Shown in pieces: positions 55,536 through 62,961 of a stretch of DNA of 64,000 nt; the first letter of the stretch is position 1; each line of letters opens with the position of its first letter. The notes beneath the pieces are model-generated. The model saw only the letters and a program-made list of their open reading frames with translations. It did not search any database and was not told the origin of the DNA. Source of the stretch: Sphingomonas bisphenolicum (GTDB lineage Bacteria > Pseudomonadota > Alphaproteobacteria > Sphingomonadales > Sphingomonadaceae). The stretch lies in the NCBI RefSeq assembly GCF_024349785.1, contig NZ_AP018817.1, positions 775,501-839,500 of the forward strand. The letters run 5' to 3'. Position numbers and translations under genes: made by a program.

Positions 55536-56408
55536 TTAACGTGCAGGCTGGGCGACCGGGAGCCGCGACAGATTGTCCGCCGCCGCCTTGCCGGACGGCG
55601 CGTCCGGGGCCAGCCTCATCGCCCGCGCCCAGGCCGCGCGCGCAATGTCCTCATGATCGGTCAGGACCGCGATATTGCCCTCCTCCAGCGCCACGGAGGC
55701 ATCGTCGGGCGACAATTGCACCGCGCGCGCTATATGCGCCTGCGCCAGGCTCATCTCGCCCGACCGGCGCGCCAGCGTCGCCGACAACAGCCAGCCCAGC
55801 GGGTCTTTGGGCGCCTGTACCAGTGCGATGTCCAGCGAATCGCGCGCCGCATCCGGTTCGTTCAGCGCCACCAGCGCCCGCGCCCGGTCCAGATGGACCT
55901 CGCCCTTTTCCAGCCCGTCGGGCAGTCCGCGCGCCAGCGCCGCATCGAAATCGCCCCGGGCCTTGGGCAGGTCGCCGCTCGCCATCGCGGCATTGCCGGC
56001 CTGCGCCCATAGCCGCGCCGCCTCCACCATCTCGCCACTGCGCTCGGCTTCCTCGGCCGCCTGCTCGAAGGCGACGATCGCGGGCGTCCAGCGCTCGGCG
56101 CGCGCATAGGCGAAGCCCATACAGTGGCGCGCGTAGAAGCCGCCTCCGTCGATCCGCCATTTCTGGGCGAAGGCGATCCCGGCGTCGGGCGATTCGATCG
56201 CCTGATCCAGGCACGCCTGGAAGGGGGCGGCGAATTTGGCGGGCACGGGAATCTTGCCATCCGTCCGTGCCGGGGCCGCCGCCGCAGGAGTCGCCGCCGC
56301 CGCAGCCGCGGCGCGCTCTTCCTGCTTTTCCTTGCGGCTGCGGTTCATCACCGCCTCGATCTCGGGATCATAGGCCTGGAGCAGGATCGGCAGGAAAAGG
56401 AGCATCAA
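55536..56408 (-). CDS. Tetratricopeptide-repeat protein
   Basis: 290 residues. A short hydrophobic N-terminus (MMLLFLPILLQAY) may be a signal or anchor, followed by an Ala-rich linker. At least four TPR-like helix pairs follow, from FYARHCMGFAYARAERWTPA through DRARALVALNEPDAARDSLD to GNIAVLTDHEDIARAAWARA. No enzymatic domain; TPRs mediate protein-protein contacts. Start overlaps the hydrolase stop by 4 bp (ATGA), so both are one unit. Confidence 0.85.
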   Translation of the reverse strand: MMLLFLPILLQAYDPEIEAVMNRSRKEKQEERAAAAAAATPAAAAPARTDGKIPVPAKFAAPFQACLDQAIESPDAGIAFAQKWRIDGGGFYARHCMGFAYARAERWTPAIVAFEQAAEEAERSGEMVEAARLWAQAGNAAMASGDLPKARGDFDAALARGLPDGLEKGEVHLDRARALVALNEPDAARDSLDIALVQAPKDPLGWLLSATLARRSGEMSLAQAHIARAVQLSPDDASVALEEGNIAVLTDHEDIARAAWARAMRLAPDAPSGKAAADNLSRLPVAQPAR

Positions 56409-57187
56409 TGGGTATCCACAATTTGGGCCAACAGGCTGGCGACGGTGCGGATCAACAGGGCGATGTCGCCGTCGCGCGACAGGCGATGGTCGCCGTCCTT
56501 AATCAGCAACGTCTGCACATCCGATGAACGCAGCCGCGCCGCCGCCTTCACCGCCACATACCAGGGCACGTCCTTGTCCTGCTGACCGTGGAGCAGCCGC
56601 ACCGGGCAATCGATCGCGATCTCGCCCTCCAGCAGCCGCAATGCCTGCCCCGACTGCCAGAAGGCCAGCGTCGTGACATAAGGGGCTTCGCTATAGGGTG
56701 ACGGCTCCTCGATCCGCCCCTCGGTCGTCAGCAGCGCCTTGTCCGCGTCGGTAAAGCCCCATTCGGTGAAGTCGGGCGCGGCGGCGATGCCGACCACCCC
56801 CACCACGCGGTTCGGCCGCGCAAGTGCCACCAGCAACGCCAGCCACCCACCCATGGACGATCCGACCAGCACCACCGGCCCCTGCGTCACCGCGTCCAGC
56901 AGCAACAGCACATCGTCGCGCCAACTCGCCAGCGTTCCATCGGCAAAGCGGCCTTCGCTGGCGCCGCAACCGGCATAGTCCAGCCGCAGCATCGCGCGAC
57001 CCTGCTCTGTGGCCCACCGCTCCAGCGCGACCGCCTTGCTGCCCTCCATGTCGGACATGTAGCCGGGCAGGAAGACGATCGTCGGTCCGACGCCACCCTG
57101 TCGCCGATAGGCCAGGCGCAGCCCGTCAGGCCGGGCAAACAGCGCGGGCGGGGTGGCGGGAATAGCGTTCACGGTTGCATCCTTCAT
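56405..57187 (-). CDS. Alpha/beta hydrolase
   Basis: 260 residues from ATG 57187; the longer frame to 57400 is antisense to the tRNA. Alpha/beta-hydrolase fold with FLPGYMSDMEGSKA (oxyanion region), nucleophile elbow VLVGSSMGGWLALL, DYAGCGASEG, an acid in HGQQDKDVPW and the catalytic His in IKDGDHRLSRDGD. Related to short esterases and peptidases; substrate unknown. First gene of a two-gene unit with the TPR protein. Confidence 0.9.
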   Translation of the reverse strand: MKDATVNAIPATPPALFARPDGLRLAYRRQGGVGPTIVFLPGYMSDMEGSKAVALERWATEQGRAMLRLDYAGCGASEGRFADGTLASWRDDVLLLLDAVTQGPVVLVGSSMGGWLALLVALARPNRVVGVVGIAAAPDFTEWGFTDADKALLTTEGRIEEPSPYSEAPYVTTLAFWQSGQALRLLEGEIAIDCPVRLLHGQQDKDVPWYVAVKAAARLRSSDVQTLLIKDGDHRLSRDGDIALLIRTVASLLAQIVDTH

Positions 57188-57302
57188 GATCTTGTGACGA
57201 CAATTCCGCCTTAGACCGGCTTTTTGCGATGGCGAGAAAAATATTGGAGACAATGCGTTGACAGCATTGGGGGACCCGGTTAGAGGCGCCCTCCTACCCC
57301 GT

Positions 57303-57389
57303 GCCCAGATGGCGGAATTGGTAGACGCACCAGCTTCAGGTGCTGGCGATCGCAAGGTCGTGGAGGTTCGAGTCCTCTTCTGGGCACCA
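57303..57389 (+). tRNA. tRNA-Leu (anticodon CAG)
   Basis: A class II tRNA of 87 nt including an encoded CCA. Acceptor GCCCAGA pairs with TCTGGGC; the anticodon arm CCAGC-TTCAGGT-GCTGG gives anticodon CAG (Leu). The variable arm is long, as for leucine, and the T-loop GGTTCGAGTCC is standard. The 3' end is the integration target of the adjacent element and is shared with the 165-bp inverted repeat. Confidence 0.95.
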
Positions 57390-57537
57390 TTTGTTCTCAA
57401 AGCATTGATAATGCTGGGGGATCGTCGGCAAGACGGTCCCCAGAGAGCGTCTGCTACACAGAACTGCTACACAGTCCGGGGCACCAATCGTCCCCAAACC
57501 CTCGGAAAACTGCCGTAAATGGTCGTGAGGGCTGCTA
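57373..57537 (+). repeat. Left copy of a perfect 165-bp inverted repeat (attL-like)
   Basis: Identical, in inverted orientation, to 58970-59134 over 165 bp with no mismatch found by eye. It begins at the tRNA-Leu T-arm (TCCTCTTCTGGGCACC...) and so contains the tRNA 3' end. It also holds two CTGCTACACA direct repeats 13 bp apart. It flanks the tyrosine integrase gene on its 5' side. Confidence 0.95.
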
Positions 57538-57554
57538 CACAGCACTGCTACACA
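57451..57554 (+). repeat. Two pairs of CTGCTACACA direct repeats
   Basis: Copies start at 57451, 57464, 57532 (one base shorter match) and 57545; within each pair the spacing is 13 bp. The first pair lies in the inverted repeat, and the second straddles and follows its inner end. Direct repeats next to an att core are typical of arm-type sites bound by the N-terminal domain of tyrosine integrases. Confidence 0.6.
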
Positions 57555-57631
57555 ATCGGCCTGTCGGACTGTGTATCCGGGGCACGCAGTTCTATTACCG
57601 TCGCAGGATTCCGCATGACGCTCGCGCGCTC

Positions 57632-58972
57632 ATGGGCCGCGCCGAGATATGGCGGTCGCTTCGAACGGACAGCTTGAAGATCGCCTTGCGGCGGTTGCCC
57701 AGCGCCATGGCTCGGGTCGAAGCAGAGATCGAACATCGCCGCTGGGCCGCTGGTCTTCATTGCGATCCGACGCTCCTCGAACCGTCGTCGGACGATGCCA
57801 TGCCAAGGAGTCAGGCGATCCCTGATGCGGCTCTGGTCGAGGCGGAGCCATCGCCTCCTGTTCCGACCAGCAGCCTCACCCTTGGCGAAGCATACGAGCA
57901 GTATATGACCGATCCGACGCAGGGGTGGTCAGCCCGAACGCGGGAAGCATATGAGACAAGCCGCAGGCTTGCCGTGTCGATCATCGGCAAAGACGTTCCC
58001 ATGCGATCGCTGGCTCGCGCCCATTGTCGCGACTATATCGATGTTCTGCGTTTCATGCCGCGCAACGCCGCCAAGCGGTTCCCGAAGCTCACCGCCCGCC
58101 AAGCCGCCGATCGGGCTCGAACGCGCGGCGAAACCGACCTCATCAGCGCAGCAAACGCCAACACCTGTCTCGCCAACCTGTCGAGCTTCCTGAACTGGGC
58201 TGTCAATGAGGAGCTACTCGATCGGAATCCGATACGCGGCCTGCGTCTGCCCGACGACACTGCCAAGAAGGACAAGCGCTTTCCGTTCAGCCCGAGCCAG
58301 CTACACGCGATCTTCAACGCTCCGCTCTATCGGGGGTGCTTCGATGGGGAGCGCGGATACGCTAAACCGGGAATCGAGCGGCCTCGGAATGCACGTTTCT
58401 GGGTGCCGCTGATCGGCCTACACACAGGCATGCGATTGAACGAAATCTGCCAACTCGATGTCGCCGATATTCGAACGGTCGATGGGGTGCGTTGCTTCGT
58501 GATCACCGAGGAGTCTGTTGCCGGGAGCACTGACAAGAACCTCAAGACGGGCGCGAGTGAGCGCCTCATGCCGATCCACAAGAACCTGATCGACTGCGGG
58601 CTGCTACACTTCGTTGACAAACAGCGCCGCGCTGGTCGTATGAAGCTGTTCGAGGAGATTGACCCCGGCACCAAGGGCGTGCGGTCGGTCGCGTTTTCAA
58701 AATGGTTCACGCAGTTTCTTCGAAGCTGCGGTGCCTATCAACCTCGCACCTGCTTCCATTCATTCCGTCATAACTTCCGAGACGAGTTGCGTGCCGCACG
58801 TGTAGACCATGACCTTGCAATGGCGCTTGGCGGATGGACGAACGGAACGGGGAAGCGGGGAGCATCCGAGAACTACGGCAGCGGGCATCGGGTGGCCGTG
58901 CTGGCAGAGGCGGTCAGCCAGCTTACCTTCCGCGAAGTGGATATCTCACATCTGGCGTGGAACGCCAAATAG
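57632..58972 (+). CDS. int: Tyrosine-type site-specific integrase
   Basis: 446 residues from the first ATG (57632). Catalytic residues are visible: Arg in LHTGMRLNEIC, H-x-x-R in FHSFRHNFRDEL, Trp in ALGGWTNGTG and the nucleophile Tyr in SENYGSGHR. Homologous residues (RGTQFYYRRRIPHDARALMG) precede the ATG in frame from about 57581. That frame is open back through the tRNA with no ATG, GTG or TTG near, so the start is uncertain or lost. The stop codon lies within the right inverted repeat. It should act on the tRNA-Leu 3' end. Confidence 0.88.
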   Translation: MGRAEIWRSLRTDSLKIALRRLPSAMARVEAEIEHRRWAAGLHCDPTLLEPSSDDAMPRSQAIPDAALVEAEPSPPVPTSSLTLGEAYEQYMTDPTQGWSARTREAYETSRRLAVSIIGKDVPMRSLARAHCRDYIDVLRFMPRNAAKRFPKLTARQAADRARTRGETDLISAANANTCLANLSSFLNWAVNEELLDRNPIRGLRLPDDTAKKDKRFPFSPSQLHAIFNAPLYRGCFDGERGYAKPGIERPRNARFWVPLIGLHTGMRLNEICQLDVADIRTVDGVRCFVITEESVAGSTDKNLKTGASERLMPIHKNLIDCGLLHFVDKQRRAGRMKLFEEIDPGTKGVRSVAFSKWFTQFLRSCGAYQPRTCFHSFRHNFRDELRAARVDHDLAMALGGWTNGTGKRGASENYGSGHRVAVLAEAVSQLTFREVDISHLAWNAK

Positions 58973-59134
58973 CAGCCCTCACGACCATTTACGGCAGTTT
59001 TCCGAGGGTTTGGGGACGATTGGTGCCCCGGACTGTGTAGCAGTTCTGTGTAGCAGACGCTCTCTGGGGACCGTCTTGCCGACGATCCCCCAGCATTATC
59101 AATGCTTTGAGAACAAATGGTGCCCAGAAGAGGA
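58970..59134 (-). repeat. Right copy of the perfect 165-bp inverted repeat
   Basis: Exact inverse of 57373-57537. It includes the integrase stop codon at one end and an inverted copy of the tRNA-Leu 3' end at the other (TGCCCAGAAGAGGA). A shorter inverted fragment of the same core, TGCCCAGAAGA, recurs at about 59220. Confidence 0.95.
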
Positions 59135-59218
59135 GTATGCCAAGGTGGGTGATCGAGGTCGCCGGGTAGTGTCGAGTTTTGTCCTGCCTTTTCAATGGTG
59201 GGAGGGCTTGAAGGTTCG

Positions 59219-59488
59219 ATGCCCAGAAGAACACCCGAACCGCTGCGGTCTTCATCGGCGTTGAGTGATGGGGCGCGCTCTGTGGTATGGGCGGTCTTGG
59301 TCATGGACGAGGGCTCGGTGATAGATCGGCATAACGAGGAGTGTTTGGACGGCGATGATGAGCCGTGCCCGATCTGCCGGGGTGAAGAACTCGACCCGGA
59401 CTTCCTCGCGCGTATCGAGCAGGCAGGCGCGCAGCCGGGAATGGCGATGACCTTCGACGAGGCGATGGACTGGTTTCGCGCTTGCTGA
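59219..59488 (+). CDS. Hypothetical small protein
   Basis: 89 residues from ATG 59219 (an internal ATG at 59303 may be the true start). Acidic C-terminal half with HNEECLDGDDEPCPICRGEE and EQAGAQPGMAMTFDEAMDWF; a CPIC pair could bind metal. No family recognised. It lies between the integrase cassette and the truncated recombinase and probably belongs to the mobile element. Confidence 0.5.
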   Translation: MPRRTPEPLRSSSALSDGARSVVWAVLVMDEGSVIDRHNEECLDGDDEPCPICRGEELDPDFLARIEQAGAQPGMAMTFDEAMDWFRAC

Positions 59489-59956
59489 TCAGGCGGCGAG
59501 CGCCATCTGCTGCTTAACCCGATGGACGGTCGCGACACCGACCTTGAGCTTCTTGGCCGTGGCGTTGATGGAGACGCCCTTGGTGAGGGAGCGCTTGATA
59601 CGCTCGACTTTCTCGGCGTCGAGGGGCGGTCGGCCTGACCGTTTCGTGGATCGCGCCAACCCGGCCTTGATCCGGGAGATGATCATCTCGCGCTCGAAGT
59701 CGGCGAACACCGACAGCATGCCGAACATGGCGCGTCCGCTGGGCGTGCTGGTGTCGAGTGCTTGCTGGTGGAGATACAGGTCCACCCCCTTGGCGTTGAT
59801 CTCGGTGAGGAAGGTGACGAGGTTCTGGAGGGAGCGTCCGAGCCGGTCCACGGCCCAGCTTGCCACCATGTCGATCTCGCGCCGCGCGACAGCCTTCATC
59901 AGCGCGTCATAGCCGGGGCGCTTGTCACGTCCCTTCGACCCGCTGATACCGTGGTC
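59489..59956 (-). pseudogene. Serine recombinase (resolvase/invertase family), 5' truncated by IS21
   Basis: Visible from TDHGISGSKGRDKRPGYDAL, through VASWAVDRLGRSLQNLVTFL and FADFEREMIISRIKAGLARS to a C-terminal helix-turn-helix (RIKRSLTKGVSINATAKKLK). The catalytic serine region (about the first 45 residues) is missing: upstream of TDHG the sequence is the end of the IS21-family element. Reading frames that continue into the IS are artefacts. The missing 5' part is not found on the other side of the IS, so a deletion accompanied or followed the insertion. Not functional. Confidence 0.88.
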
Positions 59957-60070
59957 GGTGTGTTGATTGCTGCTGAGAAGTGACCCGGGGAAGCCAGTAA
60001 TTTCCACTGAGAAGTGACCCATGTTTGAACACGTCCCTGGCTTTGAGCGGGGGACCATGGAGTGTTGGAC

Positions 60071-61594
60071 ATGGCATTATTGAGCGTTATCCGGCGCTGG
60101 CATTACCGCGATCATCTGTCGATCCGGGAGATAGCCAAGCGCACCGGTCTATCCCGCAACACCGTCCGTAAGTATCTGCGGTCGGACACAGTCGAGCCGC
60201 AGTTCAAGGTGCCTGAGCGGCCGAGCAAGCTGGACCCGTTCGTCGAGCGACTGACGACCTGGCTCAGACGAGAGATGGGCCGTTCGCGCAAGCAGAAGCG
60301 AACCGTGAAGCAGTTGCATGCCGATCTGGTGAGCCTGGGCTTTGATGGATCCTATGGCCGTGTCGCGGCCTTTGCTCGTGCCTGGCGCGATGATTATCGC
60401 CGGCAGCAGCAGGTGAGCGGACGCGGCACCTTCGTGCCGCTGTCGTTTGCGCCGGGTGAGGCGTTCCAGTTCGACTGGAGCGAGGACTGGGCGATCATCG
60501 ATGGCGTGCGCACCAAGCTGCAGGTGGCGCACTTCAAGCTCAGCTACAGCCGTGCCTTCTTCGTGCGGGCCTATCTCCTTCAGACCCACGAGATGCTGTT
60601 CGATGCCCATAATCATGCGTTCCGCGTGCTGGGCGGGGTGCCGCGGCGCGGCATCTACGACAACATGCGCACCGCGGTCGACAAGGTCGGACGCGGCAAG
60701 GAACGGACCGTCAATGCCCGCTTCCTGACGATGGTCAGCCATTATCTGTTCGAGGCCGAGTTCTGTAATCCGGCAGCGGGCTGGGAGAAGGGCCAGGTCG
60801 AGAAGAACGTGCAGGATGCGCGCCATCGGCTCTGGCAGCCTGTTCCCCAGACCGAGACGCTCGACGCGTTGAACATCTGGCTTGAAGCGCGCTGCAAGGC
60901 GCTGTGGCAGGATATCCCACATGGTGTTGAGCTTGGTTCGGTCGCCGATGCCTGGGCCGATGAGGTGGCGAGCCTGATGCCGATGGGACGGCCGTTCGAC
61001 GGCTTCGTCGAGTATGGCAAGCGGGTCTCACCGACCTGCCTCGTCCATCTGGAGCGTAATCGCTACAGCGTTCCGGCGTCCTTCGCCAACCGTCCTGTCA
61101 GTGTGCGGCTCTACCCGGACCGCTTCCTCGTCGTCGCAGAGGGGCAGCTGCTATGTGAACATCAGCGGATCATCGATCGATCCCATGATGGGCCGGGACG
61201 CACTGTTTATGACTGGCGCCATTATCTGGCGGTCGTCCAGCGCAAGCCTGGCGCCCTGCGCAACGGCGCGCCGTTCCTCGAGATGCCTGAGGCCTTCCAG
61301 CGGTTACAGCGCCATCTGCTGCGATCCCCCGGCGGCGACAGGGAGATGGTCGAGATTCTTGCGCTGGTGCTGCATCATGATGAGCAGGTCGTGCTGATGG
61401 CGGTCACCATGGCGCTGGAGGCCGGTGTTCCGACCAAGACTCATATCCTCAACCTTTTGCACCGGCTGATCGACGGTAAGCCGCTGACAACACCGCCGAT
61501 CACGGCGCCACAGGCGCTAAGACTGGTCAGCGAGCCGATGGCCAATGTGGAACGCTATGACGCCCTGCGTCGGGAGAACCGCCATGCGTCATGA
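60071..61594 (+). CDS. istA: IS21-family transposase IstA
   Basis: 507 residues from ATG 60071, with GGAG eight bases upstream; GTG 60062 is in frame. N-terminal helix-turn-helix ([20 protein letters not shown]) and a DDE catalytic core: Asp in [15 protein letters not shown], Asp in [11 protein letters not shown] and Glu in [14 protein letters not shown]. The C-terminal beta-domain ([20 protein letters not shown]) is typical. Overlaps istB by 11 bp. It looks intact and so is potentially active. Confidence 0.96.
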   Translation: MALLSVIRRWHYRDHLSIREIAKRTGLSRNTVRKYLRSDTVEPQFKVPERPSKLDPFVERLTTWLRREMGRSRKQKRTVKQLHADLVSLGFDGSYGRVAAFARAWRDDYRRQQQVSGRGTFVPLSFAPGEAFQFDWSEDWAIIDGVRTKLQVAHFKLSYSRAFFVRAYLLQTHEMLFDAHNHAFRVLGGVPRRGIYDNMRTAVDKVGRGKERTVNARFLTMVSHYLFEAEFCNPAAGWEKGQVEKNVQDARHRLWQPVPQTETLDALNIWLEARCKALWQDIPHGVELGSVADAWADEVASLMPMGRPFDGFVEYGKRVSPTCLVHLERNRYSVPASFANRPVSVRLYPDRFLVVAEGQLLCEHQRIIDRSHDGPGRTVYDWRHYLAVVQRKPGALRNGAPFLEMPEAFQRLQRHLLRSPGGDREMVEILALVLHHDEQVVLMAVTMALEAGVPTKTHILNLLHRLIDGKPLTTPPITAPQALRLVSEPMANVERYDALRRENRHAS

Positions 61595-62366
61595 TCCCGC
61601 CAGCGGCGCCATCATCGTCATGCTGCGCAGCCTCAAGATGCATGGCATGGCTCAGGCCGTCACCGATCTCATGGAGCAGGGCGCGCCAGCGTTCGATGCG
61701 GCGGTTCCGATCCTGTCACAACTGCTCAAGGCGGAGACCGCCGAACGGGAGGTGCGATCGGTATCCTATCAGCTCAAGGCCGCACGGTTCCCAGCCTATC
61801 GCGACCTAGCGGGCTTCGACTTTGCCAGCAGCGAGGTCAACGAGGCGCTGGTTCGCCAGCTCCACCGCTGCGAGTTTATGGATGTTGCCGACAATATCGT
61901 GCTGGTCGGCGGCCCCGGCACGGGCAAGACCCATATCGCCACGGCCCTGGGCGTCCAGGCCATCGAGCATCACCGCAAACGGGTGCGGTTCTTCTCCACG
62001 GTCGAGCTCGTCAACGCGCTCGAACAGGAGAAGGCCCAGGGCAAGGCGGGCCAGATCGCCGGAAGGCTCGCCCACTCCGATCTCGTGATCCTCGACGAAC
62101 TTGGCTATCTGCCGTTCAGCGCCTCAGGCGGTGCACTGCTGTTCCACCTGCTGAGCAAACTCTACGAGCGCACCAGCGTCATCATCACCACTAACCTGAG
62201 CTTCAGCGAATGGGCCACCGTCTTCGGTGACGCCAAAATGACCACCGCGCTCCTCGATCGGCTCACCCATCACTGCCACATCCTTGAGACCGGGAACGAC
62301 AGCTTCCGCTTCAAGAACAGCTCGGCTCAGCAGCCCAAAACCAGAAAGGAGAAAACCCCATCTTGA
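61584..62366 (+). CDS. istB: IS21-family helper ATPase IstB
   Basis: 260 residues from ATG 61584. AAA+ ATPase of the DnaC/IstB type with Walker [13 protein letters not shown] (109-116 core), Walker [15 protein letters not shown], sensor 1 [13 protein letters not shown] and the Arg region [16 protein letters not shown]. It helps IstA choose the target. Intact, translationally coupled to istA. Confidence 0.96.
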   Translation: MRHDPASGAIIVMLRSLKMHGMAQAVTDLMEQGAPAFDAAVPILSQLLKAETAEREVRSVSYQLKAARFPAYRDLAGFDFASSEVNEALVRQLHRCEFMDVADNIVLVGGPGTGKTHIATALGVQAIEHHRKRVRFFSTVELVNALEQEKAQGKAGQIAGRLAHSDLVILDELGYLPFSASGGALLFHLLSKLYERTSVIITTNLSFSEWATVFGDAKMTTALLDRLTHHCHILETGNDSFRFKNSSAQQPKTRKEKTPS

Positions 62367-62529
62367 CCCACCCCTGACATCCGAAACATAATCGCAAGGT
62401 GGGTCACTTCTCGATGAAAACCCCGGGTCACTTCTCAGCAGCAATCAACACACCCGTGGATTTGGGAATTCGGGGTACCTGAAGGTATCTTTGTGGGTAT
62501 CGGCCAACATGGCCACGGGAGATACCCTC

Positions 62530-62676
62530 ATGGCACTTTCAGCCCTCGCGCTGGCCAAAGCGAAACCCCGAGAAAAGCTCTACGAGCTGGCGGACGGGCA
62601 TGGACTGGTGACACCTCAAGGCGGTCGCTACTGGCGCATGAATTATCGTTTCGACGGCAAGGCCAAGACCGGTCGT
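62530..62676 (+). pseudogene. 5' fragment of a P4-type tyrosine integrase
   Basis: From ATG 62530: MALSALALAKAKPREKLYEL, ADGHGLVTPQGGRYWRMNYR, FDGKAKTG, then the frame breaks off at about 62676 where an IS5-type transposase fragment begins. This is the N-terminal arm-binding domain (DUF4102) of P4-like integrases, and the catalytic part is gone. It sits directly beside the IS21 right end and shows a second integration event in this locus. Non-functional. Confidence 0.85.
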
Positions 62677-62860
62677 AGCGCGTCGCGACCCGTCGCCAGT
62701 CCTTGAGGCGGCCGAACATGATCTCGATGCGGTTGCGCCATTTGTAGCGGCGCTTGTCGTGTTTGACGGCCTTGTTCCGAGATTTGCGACCGGGGATGCA
62801 GGGGGGATATCCTTTTCCCCTAAAGCATCGCTCCGGCGACCCTGCCAGCGCCTTGGCCCG
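62671..62860 (-). pseudogene. Fragment of an IS5-family transposase
   Basis: On the minus strand: KGYPPCIPGRKSRNKAVKHD, then KRRYKWRNRIEIMFGRLKDW and RRVATRYDR, the C-terminal end of IS5-type transposases (DDE Glu in the RNRIEIMFGRLKDWRR motif). It is truncated at both ends and fused to the P4-integrase fragment at about 62671. Reading upstream appears frameshifted. Remnant only. Confidence 0.8.
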
Positions 62861-62901
62861 TTCGCGCATAAGGCAGGACGGGTCGGCATGTCGATCACTC
62901 C

Positions 62902-62935
62902 AAAAATATGGCCCACCCCTTGCGAGGTGGGCCAT
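62902..62935 (-). terminator. Terminator of the TonB-dependent receptor gene
   Basis: Minus-strand stem ATGGCCCACC pairing with GGTGGGCCAT (62926-62935, 62908-62917), 8-nt loop, then T-run (62906-62902). It follows the receptor stop at 62962. Confidence 0.85.
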
Positions 62936-62961
62936 CTTACCCCCGAGGAGGGCGGGCAAGC

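Larger units (their letters stand above)
59957..62456 (+). mobile_element. IS21-family insertion sequence (istA, istB)
   Basis: About 2.5 kb. Terminal inverted repeats of ~30 bp begin GGTGTGTTGATTGC on the left and end GCAATCAACACACC on the right (alternative boundaries 59961 and 62452, TGTTGA...TCAACA). Sub-terminal copies of GAGAAGTGACCC (near 59974 and 60001) and GGGTCACTTCTC (near 62403 and 62427) match IS21's multiple terminal repeats. It contains istA and istB. No direct target duplication is seen. Confidence 0.9.

Noticed and set aside
57258-57518. 86-codon plus-strand frame over tRNA-Leu and the left inverted repeat
   Set aside because: It runs through the tRNA gene and att region; no coding character.
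59960-62460. CCGTGG on both sides of the IS21-type element as target duplication
   Set aside because: The copies (59949-59954 and 62456-62461) are not at equal distance from the IS ends and partly overlap the terminal repeat, so they are not a real duplication.
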